The notes: generated by a model not told the origin, from the letters alone. A stretch of 64,000 nt of DNA from Streptomyces chartreusis (GCF_008704715.1 NZ_CP023689.1:1984001-2048000); one strand, 5' to 3'; positions 1-9,051 are shown, counted from the first letter of the stretch. Numbers and translations: made by a program.

Positions 1-1278
1 CTGCCGCTCCCCGAGTCGTACCGCGCGATCACCGTGCACAAGGACGAGACGGAGATGTTCGCGGGCCTTGAGACCCGTGACAAGGACCCGCGCAAGTCGA
101 TCCACCTCGACGAGGTGCCGCTGCCCGAGCTCGGCCCGGGCGAGGCCCTGGTGGCCGTCATGGCCTCCTCGGTCAACTACAACTCGGTGTGGACCTCGAT
201 CTTCGAGCCGCTGTCCACCTTCGGCTTCCTCGAGCGCTACGGCCGCACGAGCGACCTGGCCAAGCGCCACGACCTGCCGTACCACATCATCGGCTCCGAC
301 CTCGCGGGCGTCGTCCTGCGCACCGGCCCCGGCGTGAACTCCTGGAAGCCCGGTGACGAGGTCGTCGCGCACTGCCTGTCCGTCGAGCTGGAGTCCTCGG
401 ACGGCCACAACGACACGATGCTCGACCCCGAGCAGCGCATCTGGGGCTTCGAGACGAACTTCGGCGGCCTCGCCGAGGTCGCGCTCGTCAAGTCCAACCA
501 GCTGATGCCGAAGCCGGGCCACCTGAGCTGGGAGGAGGCCGCCGCTCCCGGTCTGGTCAACTCCACCGCCTACCGCCAGCTGGTCTCCCGCAACGGCGCC
601 GGCATGAAGCAGGGCGACAACGTCCTGATCTGGGGCGCGAGCGGCGGACTGGGCTCCTACGCCACGCAGTTCGCGCTGGCCGGCGGCGCCAACCCGATCT
701 GTGTCGTCTCCAGCGACCAGAAGGCGGACATCTGCCGCTCGATGGGCGCCGAGGCGATCATCGACCGCAGCGCCGAGGGCTACAAGTTCTGGAAGGACGA
801 GCGCACCCAGGACCCGAAGGAGTGGAAGCGCTTCGGCAAGCGCATCCGCGAGTTCACCGGCGGCGAGGACATCGACATCGTCTTCGAGCACCCCGGCCGC
901 GAGACCTTCGGCGCCAGCGTCTTCGTCACCCGCAAGGGCGGCACCATCACCACCTGCGCCTCGACCTCGGGCTACATGCACGAGTACGACAACCGCTACC
1001 TGTGGATGTCCCTGAAGCGGATCATCGGCTCGCACTTCGCCAACTACCGCGAGGCCTGGGAGGCCAACCGGCTCATCGCGAAGGGCAAGATCCACCCCAC
1101 CCTGTCGAAGGTCTACTCCCTTGAGGAGACCGGCCAGGCCGCGTTCGACGTGCACCGCAACCTCCACCAGGGCAAGGTCGGCGTGCTGTGCCTCGCCCCC
1201 GAGGAAGGTCTCGGCGTGCGCGACGAGGAGATGCGCGCCAAGCACATCGACGCCATCAACCGCTTCCGCAACGTCTGA
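1..1278 (+). CDS. ccr: Crotonyl-CoA carboxylase/reductase (5'-truncated by window edge)
   Basis: Reductively carboxylates crotonyl-CoA to (2S)-ethylmalonyl-CoA with NADPH and CO2, the committing step of the ethylmalonyl-CoA pathway and a supplier of ethylmalonyl extender units. The reading frame is open from base 1 (first residues LPLPESYRAI), so the GTG at 34 is internal. About 20 N-terminal residues are missing compared with the usual family length of about 445. An MDR-type nucleotide-binding segment is visible (IWGASGGLGSYATQF, near base 630). The segments VNYNSVW, GFETNFGG and GSHFANY match places where family enzymes carry the Asn, Phe/Glu and His of the CO2 pocket. It is the first visible gene of a five-gene EMC operon. 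Identification is firm; only the true start is unknown. Confidence 0.95.
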   Translation: MPLPESYRAITVHKDETEMFAGLETRDKDPRKSIHLDEVPLPELGPGEALVAVMASSVNYNSVWTSIFEPLSTFGFLERYGRTSDLAKRHDLPYHIIGSDLAGVVLRTGPGVNSWKPGDEVVAHCLSVELESSDGHNDTMLDPEQRIWGFETNFGGLAEVALVKSNQLMPKPGHLSWEEAAAPGLVNSTAYRQLVSRNGAGMKQGDNVLIWGASGGLGSYATQFALAGGANPICVVSSDQKADICRSMGAEAIIDRSAEGYKFWKDERTQDPKEWKRFGKRIREFTGGEDIDIVFEHPGRETFGASVFVTRKGGTITTCASTSGYMHEYDNRYLWMSLKRIIGSHFANYREAWEANRLIAKGKIHPTLSKVYSLEETGQAAFDVHRNLHQGKVGVLCLAPEEGLGVRDEEMRAKHIDAINRFRNV

Positions 1279-1295
1279 GACACCCGGGGTCATAG

Positions 1296-3344
1296 ATGAC
1301 TGAGCGTCAGCCCGCCGAAGGCAAGCGGGAGAAGGACCGGCCGTGGCTCATGCGGACCTATGCCGGTCACTCCACGGCCGAGGCGTCCAACGAGCTGTAC
1401 CGGCGCAACCTCGCCAAGGGCCAGACAGGTCTGTCGGTCGCGTTCGACCTGCCGACCCAGACCGGCTACGACTCCGACCACATCCTCGCCCGCGGCGAGG
1501 TCGGCCGGGTCGGCGTGCCGGTGGCCCATCTCGGTGACATGCGCCGGCTGTTCCAGGACATACCCCTGGAGCAGATGAACACCTCGATGACGATCAACGC
1601 CACCGCCATGTGGCTGCTGGCGCTCTATCAGGTCGTCGCCGAGGAGCAGGGCGCGGACATCACCAAGCTCCAGGGCACGACCCAGAACGACATCGTCAAG
1701 GAGTACCTGTCGCGGGGGACCCATGTCTTCCCGCCGGGGCCCTCACTCCGGCTGACGACGGACATGATCGCGTACACGGTCTCCCACATCCCGAAGTGGA
1801 ACCCGATCAACATCTGCAGCTACCACTTGCAGGAGGCGGGCGCCACACCGGTCCAGGAGATCGCGTACGCGATGTCCACCGCGATAGCGGTTCTCGATGC
1901 CGTGCGCGACTCAGGGCAGGTCCCCCAGGAGAAGTTCGGGGACGTCGTGGCCCGTATCTCCTTCTTCGTGAACGCGGGCGTCCGCTTCATCGAGGAGATG
2001 TGCAAGATGCGGGCGTTCGGGCGGATCTGGGATCAGGTCACGCGCGAGCGCTACGGCATCGAGAACCCCAAGCAGCGCCGCTTCCGGTACGGCGTCCAGG
2101 TCAACTCCCTCGGTCTGACCGAGGCGCAGCCGGAGAACAACGTCCAGCGGATCGTCCTCGAGATGCTGGCCGTGACGCTGTCGAAGGACGCACGCGCCCG
2201 TGCCGTGCAGCTGCCCGCCTGGAACGAGGCGCTGGGGCTGCCCCGGCCCTGGGACCAGCAGTGGTCGCTGCGCATCCAGCAGGTCCTGGCGCACGAGAGC
2301 GACCTGTTGGAGTACGAGGACATCTTCGAGGGCTCGCACGTCATCGAGACGAAGGTCGAAAAGCTCGTCGAGGAGTCGCTCGCCGAGATCGAGCGGATCC
2401 AGGAGATGGGCGGTGCGATGGCCGCCGTCGAGTCCGGCTACCTCAAGTCGCAGCTCGTCTCCTCGCACGCCGAGCGCCGTGCTCGTATCGAGTCCGGCCA
2501 GGAGAAGATCATCGGCGTCAACATCTTCGAGACGACCGAGCCCAACCCGCTGACCGCCGACCTGGACACCGCGATCCAGACGGTCGACCCGGCGGTCGAG
2601 GCCAGGGTCATCGCGGGCCTGGAGCACTGGCGCGACACCCGCTACCAGCCGCCCTTCAACCACCCGCGCCCGTGCAAGGCGCTGGACAGGCTGAAGGAGG
2701 CCGCCAAGGGCACCGACAACCTCATGGAGGCCACCCTGGAGTGTGCCCGCGCCGGTGTCACGACCGGCGAGTGGGCCGGGGCCCTGCGCGAGGTGTTCGG
2801 CGAGTTCCGGGCACCCACGGGTGTCTCGTCGGCTCCGGTGGCCGTGCCGGCCGAGGAGGGCAGCGCGCTGTCCCTCGTCCGCCGCAAGGTCCAGCTGACG
2901 GCGGACGACCTCGGCGTCGGCAAGCTGCGCTTCCTGGTCGGCAAGCCGGGCCTGGACGGGCACTCCAACGGTGCCGAGCAGATCGCCGTCCGTGCGCGTG
3001 ACGCCGGCTTCGAGGTGGTCTACCAGGGCATCCGGCTGACGCCGGAACAGATCGTGGACGCGGCCCTCGCCGAGGACGTGCACGCGGTCGGCCTGTCGAT
3101 CCTGTCCGGTTCGCACGCCCAGCTGGTGCCGGACGTGCTGGAGCGGCTCCGTGTGGCCGGTGCCACAGATATACCCGTGATCGCCGGTGGCATCATCCCG
3201 AATGGTGATGCCGACCAGCTCAGGGCCGCCGGAGTGGCTGCCGTCTTCACCCCGAAGGACTTCGACATCACCGGAATCATCGGCCGCATCGCCGACGAGA
3301 TCCGGAAAGCGAACAAGCTCGACCCCCTGGAGGTCCCCGCATGA
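1296..3344 (+). CDS. meaA: Ethylmalonyl-CoA mutase (MeaA-type, B12-dependent)
   Basis: Coenzyme-B12-dependent mutase converting (2R)-ethylmalonyl-CoA to (2S)-methylsuccinyl-CoA. The 682-residue protein carries both the TIM-barrel substrate domain (residues about 15-510, with the family sequence AFDLPTQTGYDSDH) and a C-terminal cobalamin-binding domain. The base-off His motif D-x-H-x-x-G is present as LDGHSNG near residue 555. Single-chain architecture and position behind ccr favour ethylmalonyl-CoA mutase over methylmalonyl-CoA or isobutyryl-CoA mutase. The start is 17 nt after the ccr stop, without a convincing Shine-Dalgarno. The stop overlaps the start of the lyase gene as ATGA, suggesting translational coupling. 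Its cofactor need fits the three cobalamin riboswitches at the other end of the window. Confidence 0.92.
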   Translation: MTERQPAEGKREKDRPWLMRTYAGHSTAEASNELYRRNLAKGQTGLSVAFDLPTQTGYDSDHILARGEVGRVGVPVAHLGDMRRLFQDIPLEQMNTSMTINATAMWLLALYQVVAEEQGADITKLQGTTQNDIVKEYLSRGTHVFPPGPSLRLTTDMIAYTVSHIPKWNPINICSYHLQEAGATPVQEIAYAMSTAIAVLDAVRDSGQVPQEKFGDVVARISFFVNAGVRFIEEMCKMRAFGRIWDQVTRERYGIENPKQRRFRYGVQVNSLGLTEAQPENNVQRIVLEMLAVTLSKDARARAVQLPAWNEALGLPRPWDQQWSLRIQQVLAHESDLLEYEDIFEGSHVIETKVEKLVEESLAEIERIQEMGGAMAAVESGYLKSQLVSSHAERRARIESGQEKIIGVNIFETTEPNPLTADLDTAIQTVDPAVEARVIAGLEHWRDTRYQPPFNHPRPCKALDRLKEAAKGTDNLMEATLECARAGVTTGEWAGALREVFGEFRAPTGVSSAPVAVPAEEGSALSLVRRKVQLTADDLGVGKLRFLVGKPGLDGHSNGAEQIAVRARDAGFEVVYQGIRLTPEQIVDAALAEDVHAVGLSILSGSHAQLVPDVLERLRVAGATDIPVIAGGIIPNGDADQLRAAGVAAVFTPKDFDITGIIGRIADEIRKANKLDPLEVPA

Positions 3345-4303
3345 CGACCGTCAACCGCCTTCGCCCGCGGCGCTCCTGCCTGGCCGTACCGGGCTCGAAC
3401 CCGCGCTTCCTCGAAAAGGCGCAGGGTCTGCCGGCTGACCAGGTCTTCCTCGACCTCGAGGACGCGTGCGCCCCGCTCGCCAAGCCCGAGGCGCGGCACA
3501 CCATCGTCAAGTTCCTCAACGAGGGCGACTGGACCGGCAAGACGAGGGTCGTGCGCGTCAACGACTGGACGACCGAGTGGACGTACCGCGACGTCGTCAC
3601 GGTCGTCGAGGGCGCCGGCCAGAACCTCGACTGCATCATGCTGCCGAAGGTGCAGACCGCCGAGCAGATCGTCGCCCTCGACCTGCTGCTGACGCAGATC
3701 GAGAAGACGATGGGCTTCGAGGTCGGCAAGATCGGCATCGAGGCGCAGATCGAGAACGCCCAGGGCCTGAACAACGTCAACGAGATCGCGACGGCGTCCC
3801 AGCGCGTCGAGACCATCATCTTCGGCCCGGCCGACTTCATGGCGTCCATCAACATGAAGTCGCTGGTCGTGGGCGAGCAGCCGCCCGGCTACCCGGCGGA
3901 CGCCTACCACTACATCCTGATGAAGATCCTGATGGCCGCCCGCGCCAACAACCTCCAGGCGATCGACGGGCCCTACCTCCAGATCCGCAACGTCGACGGC
4001 TACCGCGAGGTCGCCCAGCGCGCCGCCGCGCTCGGCTTCGACGGCAAGTGGGTGCTGCACCCTGGCCAGGTCGAGGCGTCCAACGAGATCTTCTCGCCGT
4101 CGCAGGAGGACTACGACCACGCCGAGCTGATCCTGGACGCGTACGAGTACTTCACGTCCGAGGCCGGCGGCAAGAAGGGCTCGGCGATGATCGGCGACGA
4201 GATGATCGACGAGGCCAGCCGCAAGATGGCCCTGGTCATCTCCGGCAAGGGACGCGCCGCCGGCATGCAGCGCACGTCGAAGTTCGAGATCCCGGAGGCC
4301 TGA
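3341..4303 (+). CDS. mcl: L-malyl-CoA/beta-methylmalyl-CoA lyase (HpcH/HpaI, CitE-like)
   Basis: Aldolase/lyase of the HpcH/HpaI family, 320 residues. In the EMC pathway it cleaves beta-methylmalyl-CoA to glyoxylate and propionyl-CoA, and in related organisms it also acts on malyl-CoA. Visible features are the N-terminal RRSCLAVPGSNPRFLEKA block, the metal-site region FLDLEDACAP, and the IEAQIENAQGL segment typical of CitE-like TIM barrels. The ATG overlaps the stop of the mutase gene (ATGA). It is placed between the mutase and the MaoC-type hydratase, which is the usual EMC order. Assignment to this exact substrate rests on the operon context; the family itself is clear. Confidence 0.88.
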   Translation: MTTVNRLRPRRSCLAVPGSNPRFLEKAQGLPADQVFLDLEDACAPLAKPEARHTIVKFLNEGDWTGKTRVVRVNDWTTEWTYRDVVTVVEGAGQNLDCIMLPKVQTAEQIVALDLLLTQIEKTMGFEVGKIGIEAQIENAQGLNNVNEIATASQRVETIIFGPADFMASINMKSLVVGEQPPGYPADAYHYILMKILMAARANNLQAIDGPYLQIRNVDGYREVAQRAAALGFDGKWVLHPGQVEASNEIFSPSQEDYDHAELILDAYEYFTSEAGGKKGSAMIGDEMIDEASRKMALVISGKGRAAGMQRTSKFEIPEA

Positions 4304-4308
4304 GCGCG

Positions 4309-4821
4309 ATGCAGTTCGGACGCACCTACGAGGAGTTCGAGGTCGGCGCGACGTACAAGCACTGGCCGGGCAAGACGGTCACGGAGTACGACGACCACCT
4401 GTTCTGTCTCCTCACGATGAACCACCACCCGCTCCACATGGACACGAACTATGCGGAGAAGACGACGGACTTCGGCAAGAACGTCGTCGTCGGGAACTAC
4501 ATCTACTCGCTGCTGCTCGGCATGAGCGTGCCGGACATCTCCGGCAAGGCCATCGCCAACCTGGAGATCGAGTCGCTCAAGCACGTGGCGCCGACCTTCC
4601 ACGGCGACACGATCTACGGCCAGACGACCGTGCTCGACAAGTGGCCGTCCAAGTCGAAGAACGACCGCGGCATCGTCTACGTCGAGACCAAGGGCTACAA
4701 GCAGGACGGCACTCTGGTCTGCGTGTTCCGCCGCAAGGTGATGGTGCCGACCGAGACGTACATCAAGGAGCGGGGCGGCGAGCAGCCCGGCCGCCCCGAG
4801 CTCAAGGAGCAGGAGAAGTAG
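4309..4821 (+). CDS. mch: MaoC-type hydratase, probable mesaconyl-CoA hydratase
   Basis: A 170-residue hot-dog-fold protein of the MaoC family, expected to hydrate mesaconyl-CoA to beta-methylmalyl-CoA. I chose the ATG at 4309 (MQFGRTYEEFEVG), 5 nt behind the lyase stop, although the same frame is open far upstream. That upstream extension would overlap the lyase gene entirely and is arginine-rich shadow sequence. The segment HHPLHMDTNYAEKTTDFGKN resembles the MaoC hydratase catalytic Asp/His motif. The protein is about half the length of the two-domain proteobacterial Mch enzymes, so the single-domain form may work as a dimer. Substrate assignment comes from operon context. Confidence 0.83.
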   Translation: MQFGRTYEEFEVGATYKHWPGKTVTEYDDHLFCLLTMNHHPLHMDTNYAEKTTDFGKNVVVGNYIYSLLLGMSVPDISGKAIANLEIESLKHVAPTFHGDTIYGQTTVLDKWPSKSKNDRGIVYVETKGYKQDGTLVCVFRRKVMVPTETYIKERGGEQPGRPELKEQEK

Positions 4822-4823
4822 TC

Positions 4824-6029
4824 ATGGCGCGACTCGCCCAGACCGCCGGTCTGACCGACATCCAGCAGGAGATCCTGTCCACCGTCCGCGACTTCGTGGA
4901 CAAGGAGATCATCCCGGTCGCGACCGAGCTGGAGCACCGCGACGAGTACCCGCAGCAGATCGTCGACGGCCTCAAGGAACTGGGCCTGTTCGGCCTGATG
5001 ATCCCCGAGGAGTACGGCGGCCTGGGCGAGTCCCTCCTGACGTACGCCCTGTGCGTCGAGGAGATCGCCCGCGGGTGGATGTCGGTGTCCGGCATCATCA
5101 ACACCCACTTCATTGTGGCGTACATGCTCAAGCAGCACGGCACGCAGGAGCAGAAGGACCACTTCCTGCCGAGGATGGCGGCCGGCGACATCCGCGGCGC
5201 CTTCTCGATGTCGGAGCCGGGTCTGGGCTCGGATGTGTCGGCGATCACGTCGAAGGCGGTGAAGGACGGCGAGGAGTACGTCCTGAACGGCCAGAAGATG
5301 TGGCTGACGAACGGCGGCACGTCAAGTCTGGTGGCCGTTCTCGTCCGAAGTGACGAAGGACACCCCGAGGGCACGGCGCCCCACAAGTCGATGACGACCT
5401 TCCTCGTCGAGAAGGAGCCCGGCTTCGGAGAGGTCCGCCCCGGCCTCACCATCCCCGGCAAGATCGACAAGATGGGCTACAAGGGCGTCGACACGACCGA
5501 GCTCATCATGGACGGCCTGCGAATTCCGGCCAATCGGGTGCTCGGCGGCGTCACCGGGCGCGGCTTCTACCAGATGATGGACGGCGTCGAGGTCGGCCGC
5601 GTGAATGTGGCGGCGCGTGGCTGCGGCGTCGCTCAGCGTGCGTTCGAGCTGGGCGTTCAGTACGCACAGCAACGACACACCTTCGGTAAGGCGATCGCCC
5701 AGCACCAGGCCATTCAGTTCAAGCTGGCCGAGATGGCTACCAAGGTCGAGGCCGCGCATGCCATGATGGTGAACGCGGCACGCAAAAAGGACTCCGGGGA
5801 ACGAAACGACCTTGAGGCTGGGATGGCGAAGTACCTCGCCTCCGAGTACTGCAAGGAGGTCGTGGAGGATGCATTCCGGATCCACGGCGGCTACGGCTTC
5901 TCCAAGGAGTACGAGATCGAGCGCCTCTACCGCGAGGCTCCGATGCTGCTGATCGGTGAAGGAACTGCCGAGATCCAAAAAATGATCATCGGTCGCCGGT
6001 TGCTCGAAGAGTATCGCTTCCAGGGCTGA
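4824..6029 (+). CDS. Acyl-CoA dehydrogenase, probable (2S)-methylsuccinyl-CoA dehydrogenase
   Basis: FAD-dependent acyl-CoA dehydrogenase of 401 residues; expected role is oxidation of (2S)-methylsuccinyl-CoA to mesaconyl-CoA. The ATG at 4824 lies 2 nt behind the hydratase stop; longer same-frame starts run inside the hydratase gene. Family signatures are present: IPEEYGGLG near the N-terminus, FSMSEPGLGSDVSAI (flavin/substrate loop), QRHTFGKAIAQHQAIQFKLA, and the C-terminal RIHGGYGFSKEYEIERLYRE and IGEGTAEIQKMIIGR. The family catalytic Glu lies in the YREAPMLLIGEGTAE region. It is the last gene of the EMC operon and is followed by a stem-loop terminator. Family is certain; the substrate is inferred from context. 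Confidence 0.87.
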   Translation: MARLAQTAGLTDIQQEILSTVRDFVDKEIIPVATELEHRDEYPQQIVDGLKELGLFGLMIPEEYGGLGESLLTYALCVEEIARGWMSVSGIINTHFIVAYMLKQHGTQEQKDHFLPRMAAGDIRGAFSMSEPGLGSDVSAITSKAVKDGEEYVLNGQKMWLTNGGTSSLVAVLVRSDEGHPEGTAPHKSMTTFLVEKEPGFGEVRPGLTIPGKIDKMGYKGVDTTELIMDGLRIPANRVLGGVTGRGFYQMMDGVEVGRVNVAARGCGVAQRAFELGVQYAQQRHTFGKAIAQHQAIQFKLAEMATKVEAAHAMMVNAARKKDSGERNDLEAGMAKYLASEYCKEVVEDAFRIHGGYGFSKEYEIERLYREAPMLLIGEGTAEIQKMIIGRRLLEEYRFQG

Positions 6030-6040
6030 ATGTCCGGATA

Positions 6041-6077
6041 CGGGGTGTTTTCTTGGAGAAGAAGATCACACCCCGTC
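6041..6077 (+). terminator. Stem-loop terminator behind the EMC operon
   Basis: A perfect 9-bp inverted repeat (ACGGGGTGT at 6041-6049, ACACCCCGT at 6069-6077) with a 19-nt loop starts 12 nt after the acyl-CoA dehydrogenase stop. It separates the EMC operon from psd-pssA. It lacks a long U tract, as is usual for Streptomyces terminators. Confidence 0.6.
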
Positions 6078-6111
6078 AACACTCTTCGGCCGCCGACTCG
6101 GCTTCCTGGCT

Positions 6112-6142
6112 TGCCCAGTTGTGGCCCACGACCGGTACCATC
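6112..6142 (+). promoter_or_regulatory. Candidate promoter for psd-pssA
   Basis: TTGCCC (6112-6117) and TACCAT (6137-6142) are separated by 19 bp, behind the EMC terminator and 58 nt ahead of the psd start. The match to the housekeeping-sigma consensus is moderate and no transcription start is known. Confidence 0.35.
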
Positions 6143-6199
6143 CCGGGAAAGCCGCCGTCCCCTGTTACCGCGCGGCATCATCCGCTACGAAGGTCATCC

Positions 6200-6859
6200 A
6201 TGCCCCACAGCCAAACCTCTGCACCACGCGACAGCCAGGTCGGCGGCGTACGCCTCGCGCGCGGAGCATCGCCGTGGCTTCTCCCGACCGTCGCCACCGC
6301 AGCCGTCAGCCTGCTGCGCGCTCGCCGCTCCGGCGTCGCCAAGGCCGTCGCCGTGCCCGCCACCGCTCTCGCAGCGGGCATGCTGTGGTTCTTCCGCGAC
6401 CCCGAGCGCGAGATCGCCCAGGGCCGGGTCATCTCGCCCGCCGACGGTGTGGTGCAGAGCATCATGCCGTGGAAGGACGGCCGCACCCGCGTCGCGATCT
6501 TCATGAGCCCGCTGAACGTCCACGTCAACCGTGCGCCGCTCTCCGGCACGGTGACCTCCGTGGAGCACATTCCCGGCGGGTTCGTTCCGGCGTTCAACAA
6601 GGAGAGCGAGAACAACGAGCGCGTGGTCTGGCATTTCGACACCGAGCTCGGTGACATCGAGATGATCCAGATCGCCGGCGCGGTGGCCCGCCGTATCGTC
6701 CCGTACGTCCCGCAGGGGACGAAGGTCGAGCAGGGTGACCGGATCGGTCTGATCCGCTTCGGCTCGCGAGTCGACATCTACCTGCCCGAGGGCGTGGAGG
6801 TCGCGGTCGAGGTCGGGCAGAAGACCGTGGCTGGGGTGACTCGCATTGACCGTGATTGA
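6200..6859 (+). CDS. psd: Phosphatidylserine decarboxylase
   Basis: Converts phosphatidylserine to phosphatidylethanolamine at the membrane with a pyruvoyl cofactor made by self-cleavage. The protein is 219 residues, the short form of the family. The self-cleavage Gly-Ser is at residues 188-189 in RFGSRVD. A hydrophobic stretch lies at about residues 26-64, followed by FFRDPERE, and the catalytic core contains SPADGVVQ and MSPLNVHVNR. I chose ATG 6200 because GAAGG sits 6 nt upstream; the longer frame from 6053 lacks a ribosome site and includes the terminator region. pssA overlaps its end, so substrate-producing and substrate-using enzymes are coupled. Confidence 0.92.
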   Translation: MPHSQTSAPRDSQVGGVRLARGASPWLLPTVATAAVSLLRARRSGVAKAVAVPATALAAGMLWFFRDPEREIAQGRVISPADGVVQSIMPWKDGRTRVAIFMSPLNVHVNRAPLSGTVTSVEHIPGGFVPAFNKESENNERVVWHFDTELGDIEMIQIAGAVARRIVPYVPQGTKVEQGDRIGLIRFGSRVDIYLPEGVEVAVEVGQKTVAGVTRIDRD

Positions 6860-7697
6860 TCCTGAGACCCAGCCGGGCTGGGTGCCCGAGGCCGACGAGG
6901 TGGACGAAGAAGAGGAGATGCCCCTCTCTCTTCGCCTGTCGATAGCGGACACCCTCACTCTCGGCAACGCGACGTGCGGCTTCATGGCGGTGTACTTCAC
7001 CACCACCGGCATCCTGATCCCGCACCTCACCGGTGACCAGGAGACCGGCATGGCCCGCCACAGCGCGGCCACCGCGGTCATCCTGATGCTGTGCGCGGCG
7101 GTCTTCGACCTGTTCGACGGCCTGGTCGCGAGGAAGCTCCGCTCCTCCCCGATGGGTGCCGAGCTGGACAACCTCTCCGACCTGATCAGCTTCGGTCTGG
7201 CGCCGGCGTACTTCGTCCTGGTCTACGGCATGGTCGCCGACGACGCCCACCAGCGGGTGGCGGCGGTCGGCGCGATCGTCGTACTGCTGGCGGTGGTGCT
7301 CAGGCTCGCGAGATTCTCCTGCGTGACACCGCCGAACGGCATGTTCCAGGGCATGCCCTCGCCGTTCGGCGCGCTGACGGTGGTGTCGATCGTCCTGCTG
7401 GAGCTGCCCTTCGTGGCGACGCTGCTGGCGATCCTCGGTACGGCCTGGCTGATGGTGAGCCGCGTCGAGTACCCGAAGCCGCGGGGCCGCCTCGCGGTGG
7501 CGATGCTCGCGTGGATCGTGGTCAGCATGGGTCTGCTCGCCGCCTGGGCGTTCGACGCCCCGAGCGGCCAGCTCCTCCTCCAGACGGGCTGCGCGCTCCA
7601 GCTGGTGATGGGAGCGGTGATCCCGCTGTTCGCCACGGCTCGCCGGGTGAACAACTTCCGCGACAACCGCAGAGAGGCGCGGGCGGCTCAGCCGTAA
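6846..7697 (+). CDS. pssA: CDP-diacylglycerol--serine O-phosphatidyltransferase
   Basis: Integral membrane enzyme transferring phosphatidyl from CDP-diacylglycerol to serine. It has 283 residues with an acidic N-terminus (EADEVDEEEE) followed by about six to eight membrane segments. The CDP-alcohol phosphatidyltransferase motif is at residues 91-112 (DGLVAR ... GAELDNLSD), with all Asp residues present. The gap between AR and the following Gly is 7 residues rather than the common 8. The start is a TTG at 6846, overlapping the psd stop by 14 nt; a GTG at 6852 is an alternative. Coupled to psd as one operon, together they make phosphatidylethanolamine. Confidence 0.92.
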   Translation: MTVIDPETQPGWVPEADEVDEEEEMPLSLRLSIADTLTLGNATCGFMAVYFTTTGILIPHLTGDQETGMARHSAATAVILMLCAAVFDLFDGLVARKLRSSPMGAELDNLSDLISFGLAPAYFVLVYGMVADDAHQRVAAVGAIVVLLAVVLRLARFSCVTPPNGMFQGMPSPFGALTVVSIVLLELPFVATLLAILGTAWLMVSRVEYPKPRGRLAVAMLAWIVVSMGLLAAWAFDAPSGQLLLQTGCALQLVMGAVIPLFATARRVNNFRDNRREARAAQP

Positions 7698-7710
7698 CGC
7701 TGCGCTTGGC

Positions 7711-7750
7711 TTGGGCCCCGGACCGGGTTGGTTCGGGGCCCCTTGCTTTT
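7711..7750. terminator. Stem-loop terminator after pssA
   Basis: GGGCCCCG (7713-7720) pairs with CGGGGCCC (7734-7741), followed by CTTGCTTTT at 7742-7750, close to an intrinsic terminator with a short U run. It lies 15 nt behind the pssA stop, between convergent genes. Confidence 0.65.
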
Positions 7751-7877
7751 CCCCTGGGGGCTGCCGCCCCCAGACCCCCGCTTCGGCCCTGGACGGGCCT
7801 CGTCCTCAAACGCCGGACGGGCTGGGTATGTCAGCCCCTCCGGCGTTTGAGGAGCGGGGTCTGGGGCGGAGCCCCAG
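7751..7877. repeat. Long imperfect intergenic inverted repeat (Streptomyces-type)
   Basis: Two arms fold onto each other: CCTCAAACGCCGGA at 7804-7817 pairs exactly with TCCGGCGTTTGAGG at 7839-7852. Outer parts also pair (GGGGGCTGCCGCCCCCAGAC near 7756-7775 with GTCTGGGGCGGAGCCCC near 7859-7875). The motif with TCAAACGCCGGA is, from memory, a common intergenic repeat in Streptomyces genomes. It lies between convergent pssA and glycerate kinase and probably acts as a bidirectional terminator as well. Confidence 0.7.
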
Positions 7878-7920
7878 AAGGACGGGACGGGTAGGGGCGG
7901 CGGGGGCGAGAGAAATCGGG

Positions 7921-9051
7921 TCAGGACAGGAAGTCCCGGGCGATCCGTTCCGCCGACTGCTCCAGGATGGGGCCCGCTTCCGCGATGCACTTCGCCACGT
8001 CCGGCTCGATCTCCGTCAGGGGGTACGCGCGCCGGATGCCGGCCCGTCCGAGGGACTCGGGGGCCAGGGCGAGGCGGCCGCAGACCGCGACGACCTCCTT
8101 GTCCGCGGCGCGGGCGGCGGCGGCGACGCCGGCCGGTGCCTTGCCGTGGAGGGTCTGCTCGTCCAGGGAGCCCTCGCCGGTGATGACGAGGTCGGCCCGC
8201 TCAAGGGCGGGCGCGAAGCCGAGTACGTCGAGCATGACCTCGATGCCGGGGCGGAAGCGGGCGCCGAGGAGGAGGGCGCCGTAGCCGATGCCGCCCGCGG
8301 CACCGGCACCGGGCGCGGCCGCATGTTCGGCGGCCCGGGAGCCCACCGACTCCTCCAGCACCTTCGCGAAGTGCGCGAGCGCGGCGTCCAGCGTCTCCAC
8401 GTCGTCCGGCGAGGCCCCCTTCTGCGGGCCGTACACGGCCGGGGCGCCCTTCGGGCCGGTCAGCGGGTTGTCGACGTCGCTGGCGAGCACCATGTCGACC
8501 GCGGAGAGGCGCGGGTCCAGGCCCGACAGGTCGGCCGTGGCGAGGTCGCCGAGGCCGCCGCCGCCCGGCGCCACCGGCTCGCCGTCCGCGTCCAGGAAGC
8601 GCGCGCCGAGCGCGGTCAGCATGCCCGCGCCGCCGTCCGTCGTGGCGCTGCCGCCCACCCCGAACACGATCGTGCGGGCACCGGCGTCCAGCGCGGCCCG
8701 CAGCAGCTCCCCGGAGCCGTAGGTGGACGCCGTGAGCGGCGCGAAGACGCCCGCGGGCAGCCGCTGGAGGCCGCTCGCCTCGGCCATCTCCACGACCGCC
8801 GTGTCGCCGCGCAGCGCGAACGCCGCGCTCACCTCGTCCCCGAGGGGCCCGGCGACCCGGACCTCCCGCCGCTCGAAGCCGGCCGCGACCGCAGCGTCCA
8901 CGGTGCCGTCGCCGCCGTCGGCCACGGGCATGGCCTCGACCTGGACGTCCGGCACGATCCGGCGCAGACCGGCGGTCACTCGCTCGGCGACCTGCACGGC
9001 CGTCAGCGACCCCTTGAACTTGTCCGCGGCGATGAGCACGCGCTGTGTCAC
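7921..9051 (-). CDS. Glycerate kinase (GlxK/GarK type)
   Basis: Phosphorylates D-glycerate with ATP, family type 2 glycerate kinase, 376 residues against about 380 for the E. coli enzymes. Diagnostic segments are the N-terminal RVLIAADKFKGSLTA, PVADGGDGTVDA, the glycine-rich FGVGGSATTDGGAGML near residue 120, and GEGSLDEQTLHGKAP. I chose GTG at 9051, because AAGGGGA lies about 7 nt upstream; the same frame extends 11 codons further to 9084 without a ribosome site. It is convergent with pssA and stands alone. It could return glycerate derived from glyoxylate to glycolysis, but nothing next to it proves this. Confidence 0.9.
   Translation of the reverse strand: MTQRVLIAADKFKGSLTAVQVAERVTAGLRRIVPDVQVEAMPVADGGDGTVDAAVAAGFERREVRVAGPLGDEVSAAFALRGDTAVVEMAEASGLQRLPAGVFAPLTASTYGSGELLRAALDAGARTIVFGVGGSATTDGGAGMLTALGARFLDADGEPVAPGGGGLGDLATADLSGLDPRLSAVDMVLASDVDNPLTGPKGAPAVYGPQKGASPDDVETLDAALAHFAKVLEESVGSRAAEHAAAPGAGAAGGIGYGALLLGARFRPGIEVMLDVLGFAPALERADLVITGEGSLDEQTLHGKAPAGVAAAARAADKEVVAVCGRLALAPESLGRAGIRRAYPLTEIEPDVAKCIAEAGPILEQSAERIARDFLS

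Noticed and set aside
34..1278. GTG at 34 as the start of ccr
   Set aside because: The frame is open to base 1 with conserved-looking sequence ahead, and the protein would be about 20 residues short; the start lies outside the window.
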